Shown here piece after piece: positions 1 to 10,173 of a stretch of DNA of 64,000 nt (positions are counted from its first letter, which is position 1; the number at the start of each line of letters is the position of its first letter). Source of the DNA: Elephas maximus indicus (lineage: Eukaryota > Chordata > Mammalia > Proboscidea > Elephantidae). The notes beneath the pieces were generated by a model. That model searched no databases, had not been told where the DNA came from, and worked only from the letters and a program-made list of their open reading frames with translations. Position numbers and translations under genes: made by a program. The DNA lies in contig NC_064827.1 of the NCBI RefSeq assembly GCF_024166365.1, positions 46,280,635 to 46,344,634 on the forward strand, read 5' to 3'.

Positions 1-2088
1 ATTGCCCAATGGAACAGAATTGAAAGCCCAGATGTAAATCCATCCATCTATGGTCACCTGATCTTCGACAAAGGCCCAAAGTCCATCCAATGGGGAAAAG
101 ACTATCATTTTAACAGATGGCGCTGGCAAAACTGGATATCCACCTGCAAAAAAAAGAAACAGGACCCATACCTCACACCATACACAAAAACTAATTCAAA
201 ATGGATCAAAGACCCAAATATAAAACCAAAAACTATGAAGATCATAGAAGAAAAAATAGGATCAATGCTAGAGGCCCTAATACATGGCATTAACAGGATA
301 CAAACCATAACTAACAACACACAAACTCCAGAAGATAAGCTGGATAACTGGCATCTTCTAAAAATTAAACACTTATGCTCATCAAAAGAATTCACCAGAA
401 GAGTAAAAAGAGAACCTACAGACTGCAAAAAAATTTTGGTTATGGCAAATCTGACAAAGGTCTAATCTCTAAAATCTAGAAGAAAATCCAACACCCCTAC
501 AACAAAAAGACAAATAATCCGATTAAAAAATGAACAAAGGATATGAACAGACACTTCACTGAAGAAGACATTCAGGTGGCTAACAGACACATGAGGAAAT
601 GTTCATGATCACTAGCCATTAGAGAAATGAAATCAAAACCACAATGAGATACCATCTCACCCTGACATTACTGGCAGGAATCAAAAAAACAGAAAATAAC
701 AAATGTTGGAGAGGCTGTGAGGAGATTGGAACTCTTATGCACTGCTGGTGGAAATGCAAAATGGTACAACCATTTTGGAAAAAAATATGGCACTTCCTTA
801 GAAACCTAGAAGTAGAAATACCATATGATCCAGCAATGCCACTCCTAGGAATATATCCTAGAGAAGCAAGAGCCATCACATGAATAGAGACATATGCATA
901 CCCATGTTCGTTGCTGCATTGTTTACAATAGCAAATAGACAGAAACAACCTCAATGGCCATCAACAGAAGAATTGATAAACAAACTATGGTACATACAAT
1001 GGAGTACTATACAACATAAAGAACAATGATGAATCTGCAAAGCACCTCACAACATGGATGAATCTGGAGGGTATTATGCTGAATGAAATAAGTCAATCAC
1101 AAAAGGACAAATATTGTGTGAGACTACTACCATAAAAACTCATGAAAAGGTTTACACACAAAAAGAAGCAATCTTTGATGGTTACAAGGGAGGGGAGAGG
1201 TGGGGGTGGAAAAACACTAAATAGATAATAGATAAGTGGTAACTTCGGTGAAGGGTAAGACAGTGCACAATTTTGGTGAAGCCAGCACAACTTGTCCAAG
1301 TTAAGGTCATGGAAGCTCCATAGACACATCCAGACTCCCTGAGGGACCAAATTACTGGGCTGAGGGCTGTGGAGACCATGGACTCAGAGAACCTCTAGCT
1401 CAATTGGCATAACATAGCTTATAAAGAAAATGTTCTGCATTCTACTTTGGTGAGTAGCGTCCGGGGTCTTAAAAGCTTGTGAGCAGCCATGTAAGATACT
1501 CCACTGGTCTTACCCCGTTGGGAGCAAGGTAGAATGAAGAAGACTAAAGACACAAGGGAAAGATTAGTCCCAAGAACTAATAGACCACAAGCACCACAGT
1601 CTCTACCAGACTGAGTCCAGCACAACTAGAGATGGTGCCCGGCTACCACTACCAACTGCTCTGACAGGGATCACAATAGAGGGTCCCAGACAGAGCTGGA
1701 GAAAAATGTAGAACAAGACTCTATCTCACGAAAAAAGACCCAACTTACTGGCCTGACAAAGACTAGAGAAACCCCGAGAGTATGCCCCCCAGAAACCCTT
1801 ATATCTCAGTAATGAAGTCACTCCCGAGGTTCACCCTTCAGCCAAAGATTAGACCAGGCTATAAAACAAAACAAGACTAAATGGGCACACCAGCCCAGGG
1901 GCAAGGACTAGAAGGCAGGAAGGGACAGGAAAGCTGGTACTAGGGAACCCAAGGTCAGGGAGGGAGAGTGTTGACATATGGTGGGGTTGGTAACCAATGT
2001 CACAAAACAATATGTGTACTAACCTTTAAATTAGAAGCTAGTTTGTTCTATAAACCTTCATCTAAAGCACAATAATTAAAAAAAAAAA
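1..2088 (+). repeat. LINE-1 3' portion: ORF2 remnant and 3' UTR
   Basis: The sequence opens inside the C-terminal part of an L1 ORF2 (for example IAQWNRIESPDVNPSIYGHL). It runs through the typical end of ORF2 to about 900, then a ~1.2 kb 3' UTR ending in an A-run at 2077-2088. The ORF2 frame breaks several times, including a stop after about 460, so it is not functional. The element continues beyond the left edge. Its 3' UTR resembles the shorter L1 pieces at 38.6, 49.0 and 51.3 kb. Confidence 0.9.
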
Positions 2089-2165
2089 GAAGTTCATGCT
2101 GTTTGATCCAGCAATCCTACTTCTGGAATTTTATCCTAAAGAAACAAATCAAGATAAATATATGA
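2089..2165 (+). repeat. Older LINE-1 ORF2 fragment
   Basis: Contains the recognisable L1 ORF2 stretch around 'tttgatccagcaatcctact'. It is more decayed than the adjacent L1, which probably inserted beside or into it. Confidence 0.6.
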
Positions 2166-3548
2166 GGTCGCTGTCACAGGGTTTTTTGGGTTTTTTTAAT
2201 TTAGTTTTTATTTTTATCAAAGTTATACATGCATAATTTAAAAGGTCAAATCATTCTACAAAGTTTATTATGCAAATCGACAATTCCTTGAAGCCTCTCC
2301 CCCAGTCACTACCCTACTCTCTTTCTCAGCTCCAGAGGTACTGCTCAATCCTTTCGGTATTGACTGTATTTTTTCTAAATAGCATGCTTGCATTGCTAAT
2401 TCTTGATTTTTCAGGTTTGGGTATTGCCTAGTGATTTCTCTTTGTGGAAGGGGAGGACCTAGTTTCCTCACCAACACCCCCTCACCACCATCACACAAAA
2501 CACGTACACATACATCCCACCCACCCCCACAGCCTCACAATATATTTGTAATCCTGACTAAATCAATATTCATTATTTGCCTTATTATGACTGTAAATCT
2601 GTTGTCAAATAAGCTATATAGGATACTATCATTTCATTCTTTTCCTGCACAACCTTTTGTTTTTTCTGGAGTTAGTAATTGATTCATTTCTTCATTTGGT
2701 TAGTTTTTTATCACTAATTTAATCGCAAATTCTTTGTTTCAGAATTTTGAACATGTATTGTGTCCTGGCTCCCAGTGAGGCTATTTAAAAAAACAATGCC
2801 ATTTCAATCCATGAACCTTTGTATAAAACCTACTTTTTCTCTCTGTGAACTTGTAGGATCTTTTCTGCGTCCCCAGTGTCCTGAAATCTCATGATGGCAT
2901 GTTTTTGTGTAGGTCTCTTTTCATTCGTTATGCTGGGCACACATGTCCTTCAATTCTAGGAAATACGAATTTTTTTCTTTACTGGTTTACTTCCTGTTGT
3001 TGTATTTCTCTGGAACTCTTGTTACTCAGAGCTCAGGCTTCCCAAACTGGTCCTCTCATTTTATTTCCTCTTTTTTTTTTTTTTTTTTCACTCTCTCTCT
3101 TTGTGGTTTTGCTCTACGTTCTGGGAGATATCTTCAACTTGATCTTCCTACTCACAGATCAAGCAGGTCAGATTCTTCGGAGTCTTCCAGTCTCTTGCCT
3201 GTAGGAAAAAGCCTGGGTGAGAAACTTCTTTCAATATATACGTGGTTACTTCTTCTTCCACCCTCTGTTTCAGTGTAGCAGCCTCACCTTCAACTCAGCC
3301 TATGTCCTCTAGCTCAAAGACTCTCTTGTCTCTCTCCCCAGAGAAGAAGCCTCATCTCACTTATGGAATGGGGTTGGAAAGACTTTCTTTAACAAGACAT
3401 AAGAAAACACATGAACTCTTTAAATTTTTAAAAATCGAAATCACTCTGTAAGCAAAATGAAATGACAAGGGAACAACTGGGAGAAGATGGACACAAATGG
3501 ACCCTTACTATTAGTAAAAAAAAATTAGTAACGGCCTAGTTAAATAAT
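2166..3548. other. Intergenic AT-rich sequence, no gene seen
   Basis: A 1.4 kb AT-rich stretch with a T-run at about 3070-3088. It has no splice-bounded or conserved reading frame. The last 150 bases look like very old L1. Short open frames here have no recognisable domain. Confidence 0.5.
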
Positions 3549-3710
3549 GGTGCCCTGGTGACACAGTGGTTAAGAGCTTGGCTGCTAACCAAAAGCAGTT
3601 CGAATCCACCAGCCACTCCTTGGATACCCTATGGGGCAGTTCCACTCTGTCCTAGAGGGGCGCTATGAGTAGAAATCCACTCTACGGCAACAGGTTTGGT
3701 TTTTTTGTTT
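3549..3710 (+). repeat. AfroSINE
   Basis: tRNA-derived SINE in the forward direction. It has the box A-like 'acacagtggttaagagctt', the box B-like 'cagttcgaatccacc', the body 'cctatggggcagttc', and ends near 'ggcaacaggtttggtttttt'. Confidence 0.9.
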
Positions 3711-3787
3711 CGTTAAATTATGTATTTGCATTGCATACAACTGGCAAAGGAAGAAATTCCAAATATATGAAGAATACCTACAAATCA

Positions 3788-3925
3788 ATGCAGTGGTTAA
3801 GCATTTGGCTACTAACCAAAAGGTTGGTGATTCGAATTCACAAGCCATTCCTTGGATACCCTATGGGGCAGTTCTACTCTGTCCTATAGGATTTCCAGGA
3901 ATCAGCTTGCCGGCAACGGATTTAC
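3788..3925 (+). repeat. AfroSINE, second copy
   Basis: Same family as the copy 80 bases upstream, in the same orientation. It begins at 'gcagtggttaagcatttggc' and has 'gattcgaattcacaagcc' where box B is expected. It is slightly truncated at the 5' end and more diverged. Confidence 0.85.
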
Positions 3926-4023
3926 AAATCAATAAGAGAAAAATGAACAATCCATTTTTTTCCCCCCAATGGATAAAAGACATAAGCAGGCTGACCATTA
4001 AAGAAGAAATACAAATGGTAAAT

Positions 4024-4180
4024 GTTGTTGTTAGGTGGGTGGAGTTGGTTTCGACTTATAGCGACCCTATATACAACAGAACAAAACACTGCCAGGTCCT
4101 GCACCATCCTCACAATCTTTGTTATGCTTGAGCCCATTGTTGCAGCCACTGTGTCAATCCATCTCATTGAGGGTCCTCCT
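4024..4180 (-). repeat. RTE-type LINE 3' end (RTE1-like)
   Basis: Reverse complement of the 3' terminal part of the element seen at 40.4-41.2 kb. It includes 'cactgccaggtcctgcacca' and 'gcagccactgtgtcaatcca'. The terminal segment 'ttcgacttatagcgacccta' resembles the AfroSINE 3' region. Confidence 0.8.
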
Positions 4181-4660
4181 CTTTAAATAAACTTATGAAA
4201 ATATGTTCAGCCTTAGTAGTTACCTTGGAAATTCAGATTTAAACAAATACATAGCATTTTAGTCCTATCAGAATAGTATTTTTTAAAGTATTTTTTTTTA
4301 AATCTGACAACACTAGGTGTTGGTAAAGAAGTGGAGCAACTAGAACCCTTACACGCTGCTAGTGCAAGGGTTCTAGTTGCTCCACTTTGGAGAGCCATTG
4401 GTAATATCTCGCTAAGTTAGGCTGAAGATGTCCTGAGCCCAGCTATCTTACACTAGGCCATGTGCCCTAGAAAATATCTTGCACATGTAAACAAAAAGAC
4501 ACAAGAATGCTTATGACAACATTACCTATAATGAAAAAAGAAAAGAAAGAAAATCCCTAGATGTTCATAAACAGGGGAATGAATATATAAGTATGGTACA
4601 TTCATACAAAGAAATATATAATGTTGAGCAAATAAGTAGGATATAGAAGATTGCTACATT
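4181..4660 (+). repeat. Old LINE-1 ORF2/3' fragment with an internal inverted duplication
   Basis: Carries L1-like text ('caacactaggtgttggtaaa', 'gatgttcataaacagg'). It contains a perfect 20-bp inverted repeat (4331-4350 and 4366-4385) where ordinary L1 sequence is expected. Confidence 0.7.
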
Positions 4661-4689
4661 CCTTCCTCGCTTCCCTTCCTTCCTTTTTA

Positions 4690-4905
4690 TTTTTCTCCAC
4701 TGCACTTCTCACATTCTAAAACACTGCCTGATTTATAAATTTTGTTTACTGTATGACTCTCACTCCTCCACAATGTACACACCACAAGAACAATGATCTT
4801 GTCTGTTTTGTTCACCAGAGTTCCTAGGGCTGGGAGTGATGCCTGACATATCTTAGGGATTCAATAAATATTTGTTGAGTGAATTTGTTGAATGAATATA
4901 AGACA
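4690..4905 (+). repeat. LINE-2 3' end
   Basis: Matches the pattern of the L2 3' end: 'gtctgttttgttcaccagag', then 'gggattcaataaatatttgt' and 'tgagtgaat'. Confidence 0.75.
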
Positions 4906-4993
4906 GTATGATGCCACTTATTGAAAGTTTAAAAGAATACGAAACAATACTGTTTATTGTTTATGTATAAACACTCAATTCAGGCTCTGGTTA

Positions 4994-5506
4994 CTGTCTT
5001 AATTCCCTATGGCTATAGTAGCAAAATACCACAGGTGAGTGGCTTTAAGAGCTGTGGTGGCACAGTGATTAAGAGCTCAGGCTGCTGACCAAGAGGACGG
5101 CAGTTCGAATCCACCAGCCACTCCTTTGAAACCCTATGGGGGCAGTTTTACTCTTCCTATGAGTCAGAATCAACTTTGGTTTTGGTTTGGGGTGGCTTTA
5201 AAGAACAGAAATTTATTGTCTCATAGTTCTGGAGTCTAGAAGTCCAAATCAGGGTATCAGCCATGTCAATTCCTTCTGAGGACTCTGAGAGAGGAACTGC
5301 TTCATGCGTCTCTCCTGGCTTCTGGTTTCTGCTGGCAATCCTTGGCCATCCTTTGCTGTTCTTAATCCAGAAGGGATAATGACCTCGTTAACTACTGTCA
5401 TTTCCAGAGAAACTCTATTTCCAAACAAGGTCACATTCACAGGTAGAGAGGTTAGGACTTCAACATATCTTTTTTTTTGAGGGGGACACAATTCAATCCA
5501 TAACAA
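4994..5506 (-). repeat. MaLR/ERVL-type LTR, split by an AfroSINE
   Basis: In reverse orientation it starts 'ctgtcttaattccctatggc', continues 'aacagaaatttattgtctca', and ends 'cacaattcaatccataaca'. These are hallmarks of MST/MLT1-type LTRs. An AfroSINE (5049-5191) interrupts it. The LTR parts on either side are otherwise continuous. Confidence 0.75.
5049..5191 (+). repeat. AfroSINE inserted in an LTR
   Basis: Forward AfroSINE with 'gtggcacagtgattaagagc' and 'cagttcgaatccaccagcca'. It is flanked by the 10-bp duplication GTGGCTTTAA at 5039-5048 and 5192-5201. This proves insertion after the LTR was in place. Confidence 0.9.
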
Positions 5507-6581
5507 TTACGTCTGGCTTGGGAAGGGCACCCAGGAGACTTCAAGAACCCCTGTGAGGTTTTATTTCCTGAACTGAGCAGTGGAGACAGGAATGTTGTTA
5601 GTTCCATTATCACCTACAATTTTTGTGTGATAGAAAAATTTCACATTACAACTTTTTTTTTTTGAATAATAGATACAAACAGCATCTGTAGGAGGTGTTA
5701 GGGTTTCCAAGGGTTTTCCCACATGACCTCATGGACTGAAGGTGTAGAGGAGCTGCTTTTAAACTCAGCTCAGAGAAAGGTGATCTTGGGACTGGGGGTT
5801 CTTCTAAACCGCACCCCCTACCCCCCAGTGGGGGAAATCCCAGCCAAAGAGGAAGAGGAAGGGGAAGCCCAAGGGACAACCCAAGGGACCACCTCTTCTG
5901 GATGAAGATGGGGGAGGGTGGCCAGGATGGGGTTTTGTCTTGCACTGTGTTTGCCCAGGAGCTGGGGACTGCCCTCGCCCGGGGGAAATCTGATCTCAGT
6001 GGTCTCGCTTCCCCGCTGGGCGATGGGACATGTCACTGGGTCCCCCGCAGGGACACACTTCTCTGGAACAGCCCTGGTTCTGAGTTAGGAGACCCAGGAA
6101 TTGTCCCAGTTCAAGATCTGAGTCCCTGTGTGAACCTGCACTCAGAGCTCTGCTTCCTCCTCTGGGTAACGGAGAGAATAAATATTGACTCCGCTCTGTC
6201 TACCTCAAATACATCTCTATATCTGAAACACAGAGAAAAAAAATCACCTTGCAAATTGAGACCAGAGTCTAATATGGTTTTGCATTTTTTCTTTTGATAT
6301 GAAACTTAACATAAACATCATCCATGTTGTTGCATAGTCTTATTGGCTGAAGAACCACCTAGGACTCAAACATTATCTTCTAAACTACTCCCTATTGTTA
6401 TTGATTGAATGTGTCTGCCATTCTTCTCTATTATAAACAACACTACTATTAACATCTTCATGTGCTTAATTTTTTGGTTGCTTTTTGACAGTATTTCACT
6501 AGGATAAATGCCAGAGGAAATAACCAGTCAGAGTATGTAAATGGTTTCTGTGGCTCTGGAGATATGTTCGTGTGTACAGGA
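5507..6581. other. Intergenic, no gene or clear repeat
   Basis: About 1.1 kb with a GA-rich part at 5.73-5.92 kb and an AT-rich part after 6.3 kb. Open frames on both strands here overlap each other and show no domain or splice structure. Confidence 0.5.
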
Positions 6582-7092
6582 CAGTCTTAGTCATCTACTG
6601 CTGCTATAACAGAAATATCACAAGTGGATGATTTTATCAAAGAGAAATATAGTCTAGTAGGCTAGAAAGTCCAAATTCAGGGTGCCAGCTTAAGGGGAAG
6701 TTTTTCTCTCTCTGTTGGCTCTGGACGAAGGTCCTTGTCCTCGATCTTCCCCTGGTCTAGGAGCTTCTCTGTGCAGGGACTCAGGGCCCAAAGGGCTCTG
6801 CTCCCAGTGTTGCCTTCTTGGTGGTATGAGGTCTGCATGTTCTCTGTTTGCTTCTCTGTTTTATATCTCAAAAGAGATTGGTGTAAAACACAATCTAATC
6901 TTGTAGATTGAGTCCTGCCTCATTAACATAACTACCACTAATCCCATCTCGTTAACATCATAGAAATAGGATTTACAACATATAGGAAAATCACATCAGA
7001 TGACAAAGTGGTGAATGATCATACGATACTGAGAATCATGGCCTAGCCAAATTGACACATATTTTGGGGGGCACAATTCAATCTACAACAAG
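6582..7092 (-). repeat. LTR of ERVL/MaLR type
   Basis: Begins (in + reading) 'cagtcttagtcatctactgc', with 'gctataacagaaatatcaca', and ends 'cacaattcaatctacaaca'. The right half from about 6850 is clearly related to 58790-59029 ('ctcaaaagagattg', 'aatcttgtagattg', 'aaatcacatcagat'). Confidence 0.7.
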
Positions 7093-7430
7093 GACCATTG
7101 CAGTTTATTCCAGGGATCCATTCCTGACCTGGCATAATTCAAAATTCACCTAATTCAAGACTAATCCTGACAAGAGATGGGAGGAGACATTTATATTTGT
7201 TTACCAGATAAAAAACACCACTACTTGGCAATATTATAAATCCAGCATACAGCTCACTTAACTGAACAGCTTTGAAATTATTCGTTTCTTGATGTACATC
7301 TTAAAATTTGGGAGAATTTAGACAAAATGAGACTTTATTAATATATTTGACCAAATATCAATTTGCATATTTAAAGCGCTCACAAGATGCTACAACACTG
7401 CTAGTTTTTGCCACACCACTTCCACCATTA

Positions 7431-7586
7431 AACCCACTCCCATCGAGTCAATTCTGCCTCATAGCAACCATATAGGACAGAGTAGAGCTGCTCCATAGAG
7501 TTTCCAAGGAGCGCCTGGTGGATTCAAACTGCTGACCTTTTGGTTAACAGACATAGCTCTTAACCACTACGCCACCAGGGTTTCCT
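7431..7586 (-). repeat. AfroSINE
   Basis: Full-length reverse copy: 'catcgagtcaattctgcctc', 'tttccaaggagcgcctggtg', 'ttaaccactacgccaccagg'. Confidence 0.92.
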
Positions 7587-7838
7587 CTCCACCACTAGGC
7601 ACCATTATTTTATTTTTTCCTAAACAAATAGGTCTTCTTCTAACTATCCGCTTTGCAGCCCCAGCCCAGATCCATTTGTAAGGGCAAGAAGAAGGAGGCT
7701 GCATCATATATTCACCTCTCTTGGAAACAAAATAATTATATCCTCCACTTTAAAAGAGTTTACCTTTTCTTTTCTGATAGGCACTATGCCACTTACTTTT
7801 CTCATATTATCTCCTTTCATTTAACCTTTGATCCTATT

Positions 7839-7994
7839 AAATCAAACCAGTTGCCTTCAAGTTAACTCCGACTCAGTGACACTATAGGACAGAGTAGAAC
7901 TGCCCCATAGGGTTTCCAAGGAGCTGCTGCTACATTCAAACTGCCAACCTTTTGGTTAGCAGCTGAGCTCTTAACCACCGAGCCACCAGGGGTC
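7839..7994 (-). repeat. AfroSINE
   Basis: Reverse copy with 'aagttaactccgactcagtg', 'gaactgccccatagggtttc' and 'agctcttaaccaccgagcca'. It abuts the rearranged MIR-like segment at 8001-8130. Confidence 0.92.
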
Positions 7995-8000
7995 TAATTA

Positions 8001-8130
8001 GATAGGTACAATTATCCCCACTTTACAGACAATTGTACCTATCCTATAGTTTGCTTTTATTAATTTAGATAGTACAATTATCCCCACTTTACAGACAAGA
8101 AAACTGAGGTGCAGGTTCTGGGGAAATAGC
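8001..8130 (-). repeat. MIR fragment with local direct and inverted duplication
   Basis: Contains the MIR-like 'ttatccccactttacagaca' twice. A 27-bp direct repeat lies at 8006-8032 and 8072-8098. A 13-bp inverted repeat lies at 8001-8013 and 8031-8043. Confidence 0.7.
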
Positions 8131-8564
8131 CAGTGTGGTATGTAGCAGGTGCAGTCAAAGAACAAACACAAGGCTGAGAATTAAGACTCAGGGCCCTGGT
8201 CCTGGCTCATCAGTCAAACTTCTGAGCCTTGAGCCCCATGGAGGAGGCTGTGGACCAGGTGATGGGCACCCACATGGAGGCCGATCTTCCTGGGCCTGTC
8301 GTTCCCAGAGAGGAAGTGGAGAGATTTCTGCCTTTTCTTTGTCCACAGAAAACAGCAGGGAGTTGTGACCTCTGGGCTCTGCGAAGCATGAGCCAGCCAC
8401 AGCTGATTTGCCTGGTAGAAGGTTGGTGCCGCTATGGCTGTAGCACCCTCATCTCTCACACCAGTCAGGAGCCCGAGATCAGAGTTGCCCTTTCACTCAC
8501 TCTCCAGACACTTAGGAAGCACCGAGGTAGCTGTGGTGAGGTGGCCTTGGGGCCCAGGAGCTGG
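8131..8564. other. Intergenic, no gene seen
   Basis: GC-moderate unique sequence. A 131-codon open frame at 8229-8624 has no recognisable domain and runs into the adjacent MIR, so it is not supported as a gene. Confidence 0.5.
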
Positions 8565-8710
8565 ACTCAACTCTACTCTGAGACACCAGCTGTGGGACTT
8601 GGTAAGTCCCTCTGCGGCCTCTGACCGCAGTTTCCTCATCTGTAAAATGGGGATAATAACGCCAACCTCAGAGGATTGTTGTGAGGCTTCAATGAGGAGA
8701 AGGGCGTGAC
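8565..8710 (+). repeat. MIR SINE
   Basis: Shows the MIR core 'tttcctcatctgtaaaatgg' followed by 'ggattgttgtgaggcttcaa'. This is the usual order for a forward MIR. Confidence 0.85.
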
Positions 8711-9740
8711 CAAGGCCTGCATGAGGGACCTTGTAAAGCGTGACCTGAAGCAGGTCTCCAGGTGTTCTCTGGGTATGACTCAGGTGCCTGCTGAGAGGGT
8801 TCCTGTCTGACCCACACACAAATAGACCGCAAGGGAGAAAGTGTCAGGCTAGGAGGAGGTAGGACAAATTTTGACTGGGGCTGGGGGAGGGCTCTGGGAG
8901 GGATCCCTGGAGGAGGTAGTGTTTGAGCCAAATGAAAATCAGGGATCTGAGTTGACACCTGCAGCCAGAACTTCCATTTAGAACTTGGACAGAAGGCTTC
9001 ATGAAGGAGGTAACTTCGGGCTGACTCCACTCACCCAGAGCGGACCTCCCGGGGCATCTTTCGGAGCTCTGCCCACCCCTCTGTCAAATGACAGAAAAGC
9101 TTCATCCATCCGTTTGATACATATTTATTGAGCACTCACTATGTGCCTGGCAATGTTTTCCTTACTGGAGACACTGAGCAAACATTCTGGTGGGGAATAG
9201 AGAGAAGCCGACCATAAATAAATCAGCATTTGTCGGGCTGGAGGTGAGTCTAAGGATAAAGAACGCTGAGAGACAGGAGTGGAGTTAAGGGTGAGAGGGG
9301 TTGTGCTATTTAAAGAGGACGACTGGGAAGTCTGTGAAGAGGCGGCTTCTGAGCAATACTTGGAGGAAATGACAGCGCAGATCTCAGGGATGTGGGGGTA
9401 GGGGGATAATGTTCCAGGCAGGGAGAACAGCAGGGGCAGGAACCTGAGTGCACCGCAGGGTCTAGGACAGCAAGGATCCCAGGAAGCTGGAGGAGGTGGG
9501 AATGAGGTCACAGGGTCACGTTGGCCTTTCAAGGCTGTGATGAGGGCTCTGGGCCCTTGGAGACCTTCCTCAGAGCAGTGTCATCGTCTGGCTGGCTGCC
9601 TGGTGAGAGGAGACTGGAGCAGGAAAGGGTGGAGGCAGGGAGACCGGTCAGGAGGGTATTACAGAGATGAAGGTAGAGGCCATGAAAGGGGTGAGAAGGG
9701 GTCGATTCTGGAAGTGTTTTAAAGGTAGAGCCAAGAGGAT
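8711..9740. other. Intergenic; ancient repeat at about 9105-9220, otherwise nothing recognised
   Basis: The stretch 'acatatttattgagcactca' followed by 'ctatgtgcctggcaatgttt' is a common old mammalian interspersed motif that I cannot assign to a family with certainty. The remainder is unique sequence with only short, domain-free open frames. Confidence 0.45.
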
Positions 9741-10173
9741 TGTCTGAGTTTCCTAAGGCTGTCATCACAAAATACCAACAAATTGGGTGGCTTATAAGAA
9801 CAGAAATTAATTGTCCCGCAGTTCTGGAGGCCACAAGTCCACTTCAGGGTATTGACCATGTTGACTCTTTCTGAGGGCTCTGAGAGGGGAAACGTTGCAT
9901 ATCTCTCAGCTTCTGGAGGCTCCAGGTGTTCTTGGTTTGCTGCTGCAGCGTCACATGGCGTCTTTCCTCTGTCTCCCTGTCTTTGTGTATCTTCTCTTTT
10001 TTATAAGGACACCAGCCATATAGGGCTAGGATCCATCCTACTCCAATATGGTCTTATGTTAACCTAACTGATAACATCTTCAAAGACCCTATTTCCAAAC
10101 AACATCACATTCACAAGTATCAGAGGTTAGAGCTTCAACGTATCTTTTTGGGAGGCATAATTCAATTCATAAC
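9741..10173 (-). repeat. MaLR-type LTR
   Basis: Reverse orientation: 'tgggtggcttataagaacag', 'cagttctggaggccacaagt', 'tttccaaacaacatcacatt', ending 'cataattcaattcataaca'. Same family as 4994-5506 and 19146-19581. Confidence 0.8.

Noticed and set aside
1-900. L1 ORF2 as a working reverse transcriptase
   Set aside because: Only the C-terminal end lies in the window and the frame breaks repeatedly.
3549-3710. tRNA gene suggested by A- and B-box-like sequences
   Set aside because: The body does not fold as a complete tRNA and the same unit recurs about sixteen times with a SINE tail. It is a tRNA-derived SINE.
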